Below, piece by piece: positions 26,776 through 35,052 of a stretch of 64,000 nucleotides of DNA (the stretch's first letter is position 1; each line of letters opens with the position of its first letter). Source of the DNA: Telluribacter humicola (lineage in GTDB: Bacteria > Bacteroidota > Bacteroidia > Cytophagales > Spirosomataceae); the NCBI RefSeq assembly GCF_017355935.1, contig NZ_JAFIQT010000001.1, positions 2,356,001 to 2,420,000 on the forward strand, written 5' to 3'. Both the position numbers and the translations under genes were made by a program. The notes below the pieces were generated by a model, which did no database searches, was not told the origin of the DNA, and saw nothing but the letters and a program-made list of their open reading frames with translations.

Positions 26776-26809
26776 ACCGCCCTCTGTTTGCAGGAGGGCG
26801 GTTTTTTTA
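26776..26809 (+). terminator. Terminator of hemL
   Basis: 9-bp GC-rich stem ACCGCCCTC (26776-26784) and GAGGGCGGT (26794-26802), then a run of T. Confidence 0.93.
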
Positions 26810-26901
26810 TTTACCTTGCTTCCCTTTTAAGAATCAGGTAAGCTCCGGTAGCTACCAGCTCGTCCCCAATCGGGTTGATGAGCCTTTTCTAATGTTTTTT
26901 C

Positions 26902-27876
26902 ATGCGTAAGTATTCTATAATAATACCAGTATATAACCGTCCGGATGAGCTGGAAGAGCTTCTGGACAGCCTGACCCGACAGACTTACACCCACTTTGAA
27001 GTCATAGTTGTGGAAGATGGATCGGCAAAGAAATCCGATCAGGTGGTGGAGCGGTATCAGGACCGCCTATCTCTTAAGTATTTTGAAATAGAAAACCGGG
27101 GGCAGGGCTTTGCCCGTAACTTTGGCTTTGAAAAAGCCTGCGGAGACTACTTCATTGTATTTGACTCCGATACGATCATTCCGCCCTGCTACATGGAGGT
27201 AGTCAATAAACGTCTTAGCGAAGACTTCCTGGATGCCTATGGCGGGCCGGATGCGGCGGATGAAAACTTCTCGGACCTGCAGAAAGCCATTAGCTACTCC
27301 ATGACTTCGGTATTCACTACGGGGGGCATACGGGGTAAGAAAAACAACGCCGGTGGGGCCTTTCAACCGCGAAGTTTCAATATGGGTATCTCGAGGAGAG
27401 TATATCGGGAAACTGGTGGATTCGCTAAGCGGGATATGGGGGAAGATATTGAGCTGGGTATTCGTCTGAAGAATCACAACTACCGCATGGGACTTATACC
27501 TGAGGCCTTTGTATACCACAAGCGCCGCGGCAACTTCACTGACTTCTACCGTCAGGTCCATTCCTTTGGACGCACGCGTTTTGTCTTGGATAAACTTCAC
27601 CCCGCTCTGGAACTGATAAAGCCGGTACACGCCTTTCCATCGGCATTTGTGCTGTTTTGTCTGCTCATTCCGGTCTGGTACTTCGTATTTGAGCCCTTTT
27701 TTTGGTTGTCGCTGGCGGGGCTGGCTCTGTTTATAGTATTGATTCTACTGGATGCTACCGTCCGTACCAAAAGCCTAAAGGTAGGATTGCTCAGTATAGT
27801 GGCCGCTTTTGTGCAGCTATTTGGGTATGGGTTAGGCTTTATACAGGAAGGTACCAGAAAGCTACTAAGGAAATAG
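26902..27876 (+). CDS. Family 2 glycosyltransferase with C-terminal membrane segments
   Basis: A 324-residue protein. The GT-A domain starts SIIIPVYNRPDELEELLDSL, with VVEDGSA and the metal-binding FDSDT (DxD) near residue 95, and the acceptor region GEDIELGIRLK. Two hydrophobic segments at about 250-268 and 272-290 anchor it in the inner membrane. It transfers a sugar from a nucleotide donor to a lipid or polysaccharide acceptor, which is unknown. It is convergent with the APH-like kinase gene. Confidence 0.92.
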   Translation: MRKYSIIIPVYNRPDELEELLDSLTRQTYTHFEVIVVEDGSAKKSDQVVERYQDRLSLKYFEIENRGQGFARNFGFEKACGDYFIVFDSDTIIPPCYMEVVNKRLSEDFLDAYGGPDAADENFSDLQKAISYSMTSVFTTGGIRGKKNNAGGAFQPRSFNMGISRRVYRETGGFAKRDMGEDIELGIRLKNHNYRMGLIPEAFVYHKRRGNFTDFYRQVHSFGRTRFVLDKLHPALELIKPVHAFPSAFVLFCLLIPVWYFVFEPFFWLSLAGLALFIVLILLDATVRTKSLKVGLLSIVAAFVQLFGYGLGFIQEGTRKLLRK

Positions 27877-27904
27877 TACCTGCAACCGGTTGACCGGTAG
27901 CTGA

Positions 27905-28978
27905 TTATTTACCAGCTACCGGTGAAGGTATCGCTACATCACGCTCGTAGTGAATATAATGTTCCAGTAGAGTCTGGAGCTGATCGGCATAGGTATCGGT
28001 TAGTTGAGCATACTGTGCTGCTGAGGTTTCGTCCACGTGCATCGCATCTGCCCGTGCCTTTAGTATCTCTACTTTTAGGCGGGTGCAGGCCCGGTGCAGG
28101 CAGTAGTACTTGAACAGGATGACATCCTCCTGTGTATGGATCACTTGGAACTGCTCGTTGTAAGCCTCCATAAAGGCTTTACGAAGTTGCGGCTGCTGAT
28201 ATAGGTCCATATCAATACAGAGAAAGGCAATCTCGTTCAGAACGTCAATACGGCGGTAGGCCTCATCATATTCCAAACAGTCGAATATAACAGGATTATC
28301 TTCGTACATGAATATATTCCCCGAGTGGAGATCGCCGTGCCCGTCCCGCTGGAAGCCCTGCTCCATACGCTCCAACATTCGCCGCGCAAAATGATCAATC
28401 ACCCAGTGAGCCAGTCGGGTCCATTCCTGTACCTTTGACTGCCACTCCGTCCCCAGATGAATAGACATCCAGTCTCTCTGCTCAAGGATCTCCAGAAAAT
28501 CAGCTTTTTTCCGTTCTATATCAACAGGAGCATGGGTAGGAGGAGAGGCCATATGAAAGCCAGCCAGCTTAATTGCTAACTTCTGTACTGAGGGAACAGT
28601 TACGTGCCCATAGGCTAGCTGATGATTCAGCAAATATTCATTGTCCAGCCGCTTCATTACCACAGCATAGTCTACTACTTCACCCTCACTGCCTATACAC
28701 ACTGATCCTTCCTTATTGACTATGGGTGATACGGCCAGGTACACATCCGGAGATAAGCGTTGGTTAAGGGCTAATTCGCGCCGGCAAAGGTCATGACGTA
28801 CCTCCTGGTCGGTGAAGTCCAGAAACTGGTACCGTACCGGTTTCTTAATTTTGTAGGCTAGCGAGTCGGTGAGTAATACCCAGGAAATGTGCGTTTCCAA
28901 CTGCTCTACGGGCATGGTAGTCTCCTTTGCCAACCAATTCTTCAGTTGATCTATCTGATGGGCTTGCATAGCTGTCAA
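27905..28978 (-). CDS. Aminoglycoside phosphotransferase-like kinase (COG2187 type)
   Basis: A 357-residue protein with the protein-kinase-like APH fold. The catalytic loop is GHGDLHSGNIF near residue 215 and the metal-binding Asp lies in VIFDCLEYDEAYR. The N-terminal part (YKIKKPVRYQFLDF) carries the ATP-contacting lysines. This family is often fused to an AAA P-loop kinase domain, which is absent here, so only the N-terminal module is present. The substrate is unknown and resistance should not be assumed. Starts at residue 1 or 4 are both possible. Confidence 0.85.
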   Translation of the reverse strand: MTAMQAHQIDQLKNWLAKETTMPVEQLETHISWVLLTDSLAYKIKKPVRYQFLDFTDQEVRHDLCRRELALNQRLSPDVYLAVSPIVNKEGSVCIGSEGEVVDYAVVMKRLDNEYLLNHQLAYGHVTVPSVQKLAIKLAGFHMASPPTHAPVDIERKKADFLEILEQRDWMSIHLGTEWQSKVQEWTRLAHWVIDHFARRMLERMEQGFQRDGHGDLHSGNIFMYEDNPVIFDCLEYDEAYRRIDVLNEIAFLCIDMDLYQQPQLRKAFMEAYNEQFQVIHTQEDVILFKYYCLHRACTRLKVEILKARADAMHVDETSAAQYAQLTDTYADQLQTLLEHYIHYERDVAIPSPVAGK

Positions 28979-29156
28979 CGTTAAAGGTTTACCTACTTTT
29001 CAGGGTATTAGGGTAGAGAGTCAACACGATACTAAGCTCATTCGCTCACTTAATCCGGGTGCTTACCAACTGGTACTACTGCTGGTAGACGAACACCTAA
29101 GTATTAGTGTGAAACTAGTACTTAGATCAAACTCTCTAATGATCTACAGATGAAAA

Positions 29157-29195
29157 ATCAAAAGACCGTGCCAATCAGTGACACGGTCTTTTGTT
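29157..29195. terminator. Bidirectional terminator
   Basis: Perfect 12-bp stem CAAAAGACCGTG (29159-29170) and CACGGTCTTTTG (29182-29193), 11-base loop. It terminates the minus-strand methyltransferase gene ending at 29230. The remaining 28979-29156 holds nothing recognised. Confidence 0.85.
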
Positions 29196-29229
29196 GAAGC
29201 AGAATAATCTTTTATAAGATGTTAAGCTG

Positions 29230-29997
29230 TTACTTTTTTTCGCAGAAGTAAACTATCTCACCGGCCGGAAGCGCAAAGCGCTTTACTTCCTCTTTGGACA
29301 GTTCGTCCATTACAAAGCGATCCTCCTTTACCATAAAGCCACCTTTCTCCAGCTCACGTCCATAGTCACGGCCAAACAGGCGGAGGTGGTCATTCTGCCA
29401 GAAGTGCTTCTCCCGTTCGCGCGGGTCCGTAATGCTAGGATCTTCGTAGGTAGTAGCCCGCGAAAAGTCCTGGGGTGACTGGATGATTGCCCAACCACCG
29501 GGGCGTAGTACACGATGGAGTTCGCTCATGGCCCTGACGTAGTCATCTACGTGCTCCATCACGTGGTTACAGATAGCTACATCAAAGGTATTGGCTTCAA
29601 AAGGGATGGAGTGAATATCCATTTTGACCTTAGCCAGCGGTGATTCTATATCGGCTGTGATGTAGTCCAGATTCTTCATAGACTCAAACCGGTTGATAAA
29701 GCAGTACTCGGGAGCTACGTGCAGTACCTTCAGGTTATCACGGAAGAAATTAGTCTTACGCTTCAGGTATAGGTACATGAGGCGGTGACGCTCCAGGGCC
29801 AGGCAGTTGGGACACAGGGCATTGTCACGGCCGGAACGACCGTAGGGCAGGAACTCACGATACTGATGGTCACAAACGGGGCATTCGACGTTACGACCGG
29901 TGTAAAACACACCAAATGCCCGGGCCGCCCAATGGCCTACCAGTTGAAGATATGGGCGGGGAACATGCCGTAGCACCAGGCTAAATAGTGATTTCAT
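29230..29997 (-). CDS. Class I SAM-dependent methyltransferase with N-terminal zinc ribbon
   Basis: A 255-residue protein. An N-terminal CxxC...CxxC cluster (VECPVCDHQYREF, ALCPNCLALERHR) should bind zinc. The Methyltransf_11 fold follows, with VLHVAPEYC in place of the usual glycine-rich loop, then YITADIES, FDVAICNHVMEHVDDY and the LRPGGWAIIQ strand. It methylates an unknown acceptor. Family members often sit in surface-glycan or lipid loci and a glycosyltransferase lies nearby, but no direct operon link is seen. Confidence 0.88.
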   Translation of the reverse strand: MKSLFSLVLRHVPRPYLQLVGHWAARAFGVFYTGRNVECPVCDHQYREFLPYGRSGRDNALCPNCLALERHRLMYLYLKRKTNFFRDNLKVLHVAPEYCFINRFESMKNLDYITADIESPLAKVKMDIHSIPFEANTFDVAICNHVMEHVDDYVRAMSELHRVLRPGGWAIIQSPQDFSRATTYEDPSITDPREREKHFWQNDHLRLFGRDYGRELEKGGFMVKEDRFVMDELSKEEVKRFALPAGEIVYFCEKK

Positions 29998-30170
29998 GGA
30001 AGAAGATCAGGGAAACGAAACTTGTAATATGAATAAAAGGTCTGAATCAGACTGCAAATGTACAGGATGCACCGGAAATAGTACTTTACAGCCCCCGAAA
30101 AGACATTGAATTATTCAAATATGATAATAAATATGATTATTTTTGAGATAGGAATAAATTAGACTTTGCC

Positions 30171-30536
30171 ATGATAGTACCCAAAGCTGAAGCTAAGCCC
30201 CCCGGCAAGAGGCTTCTTAAGAAAATGTCGGCCCACACCAAGTGGCTTTTGCTGTCAACGTTCAGCCTGATGCTGATCGGCTATGGGCTGTGTGTATTCA
30301 GCGAAGCCGCGAATCTTAAGCATACAGGCGAGCCGACGGTGAAGTGGGTGTTGCTGGGTACCTACAGTCTTGTACTTATCAATAGTGGAATTGCTTTGTT
30401 TGGACAAGCAGTCCGAATTAGGGTAATGATTGATGTCCGCCAGACCATTCGACGCAATAACCGTAAGCTGGAGAAGCAGATGGATGTAAGAAGGAAGACC
30501 CGTAAAAAATCCAAAAGCCCTACCAAAACGAATTGA
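30171..30536 (+). CDS. Small two-helix membrane protein, hypothetical
   Basis: A 121-residue protein with two membrane helices (about 24-46 and 58-82) in a near-duplicated pattern (WLLLSTFSLMLIGYG and WVLLGTYSLVLINSG) and a very basic C-terminal tail (RRKTRKKSKSPTKTN). No family is recognised. The arrangement suggests both ends on the cytoplasmic side. A weak terminator overlaps the stop codon. Coding is supported by the membrane pattern and codon use. Confidence 0.7.
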   Translation: MIVPKAEAKPPGKRLLKKMSAHTKWLLLSTFSLMLIGYGLCVFSEAANLKHTGEPTVKWVLLGTYSLVLINSGIALFGQAVRIRVMIDVRQTIRRNNRKLEKQMDVRRKTRKKSKSPTKTN

Positions 30537-30552
30537 CAGGGCCTTTTTGAAT
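30518..30552. terminator. Weak bidirectional terminator
   Basis: AAAAGCCCT (30520s) and AGGGCCTTTTT (about 30538-30548) pair with one unpaired G. It lies between the convergent genes ending at 30536 and 30586. Confidence 0.5.
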
Positions 30553-30585
30553 ACGTGTATCGCTTGGGGATTAACCCGTTCGTGC

Positions 30586-30738
30586 TTACTTCTTATTAGC
30601 TTCGAACTCGGCCTTGATAGCCTCTACGTCCACGTTCTTGATCTCAGGGTGACGTAGTAGATTCTTGATACGAGCCACACGATTCTTAGAGGTGGCTTTA
30701 TTTCTACGTCCCTTACGTTTCAATTCCGTTACTCCCAT
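30586..30738 (-). CDS. Small basic protein, 50 residues
   Basis: A short ORF found by reading the minus strand: ATG at 30738, TAA at 30586. It starts MGVTELKRKGRRNKATSKNR and continues through IKNLLRHPEIKNVDVEAI to end in KK. It is highly basic at the N-terminus and acidic-helical at the C-terminus, the look of a ribosome- or nucleic-acid-associated protein. A TATTTTTG promoter element lies about 30 bases upstream and a terminator downstream, so it is an independent unit. I believe similar small proteins occur in other Cytophagales but cannot name the family. Confidence 0.75.
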   Translation of the reverse strand: MGVTELKRKGRRNKATSKNRVARIKNLLRHPEIKNVDVEAIKAEFEANKK

Positions 30739-30767
30739 TGTCTTATAATAGTTTTGTTAAAGAGGCG

Positions 30768-30775
30768 CAAAAATA
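30768..30775 (-). promoter_or_regulatory. Promoter -7 element of the small basic protein gene
   Basis: TATTTTTG on the minus strand, an exact TAnnTTTG match, 30 bases upstream of the ATG. Confidence 0.6.
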
Positions 30776-30830
30776 GCGTTTATTTACGAAAAAAGTAAAA
30801 AATAAGACCTAAAAATTGCAGTGGCTGCCC

Positions 30831-30838
30831 TACCTTTG
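30831..30838 (+). promoter_or_regulatory. Promoter -7 element of the hisS-his operon
   Basis: TACCTTTG, an exact match, about 150 bases upstream of the hisS ATG. The leader between them contains a perfect 7-bp hairpin (30932-30938 and 30942-30948). No run of His codons is visible. Confidence 0.55.
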
Positions 30839-30990
30839 TGGTAGAGTAGCGGGGCTTTCTGACTCTGCACTCACTAATTTACCCAATAGTTTAACGTAGT
30901 GATTTTTATACCGATAGTTCTGCCGGCTATATCAGATCTGCGATCTGAGGCCATAGGCGGTACATATCTGGATACAGTGAATATTAAAAT

Positions 30991-32352
30991 ATGAGTAAAC
31001 CATCCCTTGCCCGCGGAACGCGCGACTTTGGTCCCGACCAGATGGTAAAGCGCACATTTATCTTTGATACCATCCGGCGTACGTTCCAGCGGTATGGCTT
31101 CCAGCCCCTTGAAACCCCTGCTATCGAAAACCTGTCGGTACTGATGGGAAAGTACGGGGATGAGGGGGATCAGCTTCTTTTCAAGATCCTCAACTCTGGC
31201 AACTACAACGAAAAGCTCACCGGGCAGGACTGGCAGCTGGATCCTAAACAGCTCACTACTAAGATTTCAGAAAAAGGACTTCGTTACGATCTGACGGTAC
31301 CCTTCGCCCGATACGTAGTTATGAACCGAGGTACCCTTACCATGCCCTTCAAGCGGTACCAGCTGCAGCCCGTGTGGCGGGCCGACCGTCCGCAGAAAGG
31401 CCGTTACCGTGAGTTTTACCAGTGCGATGCTGATGTAGTAGGTACCGACTCGCTGCTGTGCGAAGCCGAAATCGTGATGATGCTGCATACCATTCTCCAT
31501 GAATTAGGTATCACAGATTTTACCATCAAAATCAACAACCGCAAGATCCTGACCGGTATTGCCGAGGCCATCGGAGCTGCGGGGCAGGAGGGACCCTTAT
31601 GCGTAGCCGTTGATAAGCTGGATAAGATTGGGAAAGATAAGGTACTGGCCGAGCTACACGAGCGGGGATTCAGCGAAGAGAATACTTTTAGTCTGGAGCC
31701 CATGTTTGACCTGGCATCCGAAGCAGCTCCCTTTGCTCAACTGCGCGAGTGGCTGGCCGGATCAGAAACGGCTCTGAAAGGGATCGATGAGCTGGAACAG
31801 GTGTGGCGCATGGTAGAAGGCTTTGGCCTGCAGAATGCCCGCACCCAACTGGACGTAACTCTGGCGCGTGGTCTGTCGTATTATACGGGAGCTATCTTTG
31901 AAGTGAAGGTTAATAATGTTCAAATAGGCAGCATCAGCGGTGGCGGTCGCTACGATAACCTGACTGGTACCTTCGGAGTACCGGGACTATCAGGCGTAGG
32001 AATATCACTGGGCGTAGATCGTATCTACGATGTGATGGAAGAGCTGGACCTGTTCCCCAAAGACCAGACCATCACGACCCGTGTCATGCTGACTAACTTC
32101 GATGCTCAGGCTGCCAACTATGGTCTGGGTGTACTTTATAGGTTACGTCAGGCCGGGCTGAATGCCGAAATGTACCCCGATTCAGTGAAGCTGAAAAAGC
32201 AGCTCGACTACGCTGACCGGAAGCAGATCCCCTTCGTGATTCTGATCGGATCTGAGGAGATGGCATCGGGACGTCTGACCTTGAAAAACATGCGGACCGG
32301 TGAGCAGCAGACCGGAACCCTGGAAGAACTTACAGCAATCATACAAGCATAG
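30991..32352 (+). CDS. hisS: Histidyl-tRNA synthetase
   Basis: A 453-residue class II synthetase. It begins SLARGTRDFGPDQMVKR, with motif 2 in QPVWRADRPQKGRYREFYQCD, the histidine-binding LARGLSYYTGAIFEV, and motif 3 GISLGVDRIYDVM. The C-terminal ~90 residues are the anticodon-binding domain. It charges tRNA-His in the cytoplasm. It is the first gene of an operon with hisG 23 bases downstream, so tRNA charging and histidine synthesis are co-expressed. Confidence 0.98.
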   Translation: MSKPSLARGTRDFGPDQMVKRTFIFDTIRRTFQRYGFQPLETPAIENLSVLMGKYGDEGDQLLFKILNSGNYNEKLTGQDWQLDPKQLTTKISEKGLRYDLTVPFARYVVMNRGTLTMPFKRYQLQPVWRADRPQKGRYREFYQCDADVVGTDSLLCEAEIVMMLHTILHELGITDFTIKINNRKILTGIAEAIGAAGQEGPLCVAVDKLDKIGKDKVLAELHERGFSEENTFSLEPMFDLASEAAPFAQLREWLAGSETALKGIDELEQVWRMVEGFGLQNARTQLDVTLARGLSYYTGAIFEVKVNNVQIGSISGGGRYDNLTGTFGVPGLSGVGISLGVDRIYDVMEELDLFPKDQTITTRVMLTNFDAQAANYGLGVLYRLRQAGLNAEMYPDSVKLKKQLDYADRKQIPFVILIGSEEMASGRLTLKNMRTGEQQTGTLEELTAIIQA

Positions 32353-32375
32353 AGAGTACTATATACATCTAATCC

Positions 32376-33236
32376 ATGAATGAAATACTACGCATAGCGG
32401 TACAGAAGTCTGGTCGGCTCAGTGAGGATTCTCTCAAACTGATCAAAGAGTGCGGCATCCGGTTTGATAACGGAGCCGGCAAACTAAAAACAGCCGCTAC
32501 CAACTTCCCGGCAGAGTTCCTGTTTCTGCGCGACGATGATATACCTGGTTATGTAGCGGACGGAGTTGCTCATCTGGGAATCGTTGGCGAAAATGTAGCT
32601 GATGAGACCAACCGCGATGTAGATACTGTACATAAACTGGGCTTTTCGAAGTGCCGGTTGTCGATAGGTATACCAAGAGGCGTAGAATATGGGGGGGTAC
32701 AGGACCTGGAAGGCAAGAGTATAGCTACTTCGTATCCGCGCCTGCTGGGTAACTACCTGGCTGAACATGGCGTAACTGCTCAGATCCACGAGATCAGTGG
32801 TTCGGTAGAAATAGCCCCAAGTATCGGACTGGCCGATGCCGTGTGTGATATAGTAAGCTCGGGTAGTACCCTACTGAGCAATGGACTGAAAGAGGTGGAG
32901 GTTATCTACCGCTCCGAGGCGGTGATGATCGCGAGTCGTACCCTGACAGCCGGTCAGAAAGATTTGCTGGACCAGCTACTGTTCCGTATCAAGTCGGTAC
33001 AACAGGCCAAGAACAACAAGTATATCCTGCTCAATTGCCCCACTTCGGCCGTAGACGAGATCACCAAGTACCTGCCCGGTATGCGGGCTCCGTCGGTACT
33101 GCCATTGGCCACCGAAGGCTGGTGCTCCCTGCATTCGGTTATTACTGAGAACGATTTCTGGGAAAACATCGAGAAGATACGTCAGGCAGGAGCCGAAGGA
33201 ATACTGGTCATTCCTATCGAGAAAATGATCCAGTAA
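32376..33236 (+). CDS. hisG: ATP phosphoribosyltransferase, long form
   Basis: A 286-residue HisG of the long type, with a catalytic part beginning LRIAVQKSGRLSEDSLKLIKE, the PRPP-binding region ADAVCDIVSSGSTL, and a C-terminal regulatory domain (~215-286) that binds histidine for feedback inhibition, so no HisZ is needed. It joins ATP and PRPP, the first committed step of histidine synthesis. It is the second gene of the operon, 23 bases after hisS and 61 before hisD. Confidence 0.97.
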   Translation: MNEILRIAVQKSGRLSEDSLKLIKECGIRFDNGAGKLKTAATNFPAEFLFLRDDDIPGYVADGVAHLGIVGENVADETNRDVDTVHKLGFSKCRLSIGIPRGVEYGGVQDLEGKSIATSYPRLLGNYLAEHGVTAQIHEISGSVEIAPSIGLADAVCDIVSSGSTLLSNGLKEVEVIYRSEAVMIASRTLTAGQKDLLDQLLFRIKSVQQAKNNKYILLNCPTSAVDEITKYLPGMRAPSVLPLATEGWCSLHSVITENDFWENIEKIRQAGAEGILVIPIEKMIQ

Positions 33237-33297
33237 ATATTGTTTGGATGAGATCCTTGAGAGGATCTGTTATTCCTAACCATTAGTATTTCAGAGT

Positions 33298-34572
33298 ATG
33301 AAAATCATAAGTTTTCCTGAACGCAGCCAGTGGCCGGAGTTACTGGCTCGCCCCGAACACGAATCGGGTAATATCGAAAAAGTAGTAGAGCCTATACTGC
33401 AGCAGGTTAAGGAAAAGGGTGATGCCGCCCTTCGTGAACTGGCTCAAAAGTTTGATAAGGTAGAGTTACAGGATCTGGCGTTTGCTCCCGAGGCATTCGA
33501 TCAGGCCGAAGCCAGGCTGGATGATACGCTGAAAGGGGCTATTCAGCAAGCATACAGCAACATTCGCCGTTTCCACGAGGCCCAGTACCAACCCATCGAA
33601 AAGGTTGAAACCATGCCGGGCGTTACCTGCTGGCGACGCAGCGTCGGAATCGAGAAGGTAGGTATCTATATTCCGGGAGGAACGGCTCCGCTGTTCAGTA
33701 CAGTACTGATGCTGGGTATACCGGCTCAGCTGGCTGGTTGCCGTGATATCGTACTATGTACCCCCAGTGACCATCCGGCTATCTTGTACGCGGCCAAGCT
33801 GGTAGGTGTGACCAAAGCTTTCCAGATTGGAGGGGCTCAGGCCATTGCCGCCATGGCATATGGTACCGAGTCTGTACCCAGAGTATATAAGATATTTGGA
33901 CCGGGCAACCAGTACGTAGTGGCGGCCAAGATGCTGGTCAGTAAGGAGGGCGTAGCCATCGATATGCCGGCCGGTCCGTCCGAAGTGGCTGTGTATGCCG
34001 ACGATACTGCCCAACCCGCTTTTGTCGCGGCTGATCTCCTGTCACAGGCCGAGCATGGTACCGATAGCCAGGTACTACTGGTAACTACCAGCAAGAAGCT
34101 CGTCAACTGCGTGAATATGGCGCTGACTACCCAGCTTGAGGAGCTGCCACGCCGTGACATAGCCCGTAAGGCCATCGAAAACAGCAAAGCCATCCTGGTT
34201 GACAATGAGGATGAAGCCATTGATCTGCTTAATGAGTACGCTGCCGAGCACCTGATCCTGAGCATCAGGAATGCGGAGGAGGTATCAGAGCGCGTGATCA
34301 ATGCGGGTTCGATTTTTTTAGGTCACTATACACCCGAGTCATGCGGGGACTATGCCTCCGGTACCAACCATACCTTGCCAACCAACGGGTTTGCAAGAGC
34401 GTACAGTGGCGTATCGCTGGATAGTTTTGTAAAGAAAATAACGGTACAACATATCACTCAAGAAGGTATCCGTGCCATTGGACCTACCGTAGAAGCCATG
34501 GCGGAGGCCGAATCACTGCACGCTCATAAGCGAGCCGTGAGTATCAGGCTGAAGGCTCTGGACGAAATGTAG
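33298..34572 (+). CDS. hisD: Histidinol dehydrogenase
   Basis: A 424-residue protein of normal length. Family motifs include EKVGIYIPGGTAPLFSTVLM, the PAGPSEVAVYAD segment, LLSQAEHGTDSQ, and the C-terminal DYASGTNHTLPTNG that carries zinc and catalytic residues. It oxidises histidinol to histidine in two steps with NAD+ and zinc. It is followed 27 bases later by the RES-domain gene, which interrupts the usual hisD-hisC order. Confidence 0.98.
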   Translation: MKIISFPERSQWPELLARPEHESGNIEKVVEPILQQVKEKGDAALRELAQKFDKVELQDLAFAPEAFDQAEARLDDTLKGAIQQAYSNIRRFHEAQYQPIEKVETMPGVTCWRRSVGIEKVGIYIPGGTAPLFSTVLMLGIPAQLAGCRDIVLCTPSDHPAILYAAKLVGVTKAFQIGGAQAIAAMAYGTESVPRVYKIFGPGNQYVVAAKMLVSKEGVAIDMPAGPSEVAVYADDTAQPAFVAADLLSQAEHGTDSQVLLVTTSKKLVNCVNMALTTQLEELPRRDIARKAIENSKAILVDNEDEAIDLLNEYAAEHLILSIRNAEEVSERVINAGSIFLGHYTPESCGDYASGTNHTLPTNGFARAYSGVSLDSFVKKITVQHITQEGIRAIGPTVEAMAEAESLHAHKRAVSIRLKALDEM

Positions 34573-34599
34573 TAGCACCAATGGCCGCAATTGCAGCCT

Positions 34600-35052
34600 A
34601 TGGAGCTATACAGAATTACACGGTATCGTCACCGGGATGACCTGACGGGAACGGAAGCATTTAAGAGCGGAGGGCGCTGGAATACCGAGGGCAGGCATGC
34701 CCTCTACTCCGCCTCGTGCCGGTCGCTGGCGTTATTAGAAAAACTGGTACATCTGGAAGAAACACCTCCGCCCAGTGACTATGTGATGGTAGTGATACAC
34801 GTGCCCGACGAAGTGACCTACCGCCAGTTGGAAGACTTACCAGCAGACTGGCCCAGTCAGCGCTCCTGGACCGAAGATGCCGGCAACCGGTGGCTGGATG
34901 AAAATAAGTCACTTCTTCTGAAAGTACCCTCGGTTGTTGTACCTTTGGAATACAACTATATCATTAATCCCCTACACGAGGATATGAAATCAGTTAAAAT
35001 AGTTGGCATAGAGCCCTTCACTATTGACGAACGTTTGTGTATCTATGAATAA
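34600..35052 (+). CDS. RES-domain protein (NAD-degrading toxin family), lone
   Basis: Start set at ATG 34600 (MELYRITRYRH); an upstream TTG at 34591 is less likely. The 150-residue protein is a complete RES domain: GGRWNTEGRHALYSA with the conserved Arg, then SLALLEKLVH, and near the end the hallmark LLKVPSVVVPLEYNYIINP. RES toxins (for example MbcT and ParT) consume NAD+ and normally sit after an Xre/MbcA-type antitoxin gene. No such gene is present: hisD precedes it and hisC follows with an 8-base overlap. All expected regions remain, so it is not a remnant. It may be a tamed enzyme, or its antitoxin may be elsewhere. Confidence 0.88.
   Translation: MELYRITRYRHRDDLTGTEAFKSGGRWNTEGRHALYSASCRSLALLEKLVHLEETPPPSDYVMVVIHVPDEVTYRQLEDLPADWPSQRSWTEDAGNRWLDENKSLLLKVPSVVVPLEYNYIINPLHEDMKSVKIVGIEPFTIDERLCIYE

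Noticed and set aside
27905-28978. Aminoglycoside resistance gene
   Set aside because: The APH-like fold is clear, but the protein belongs to the uncharacterised COG2187 group, not to a resistance family.
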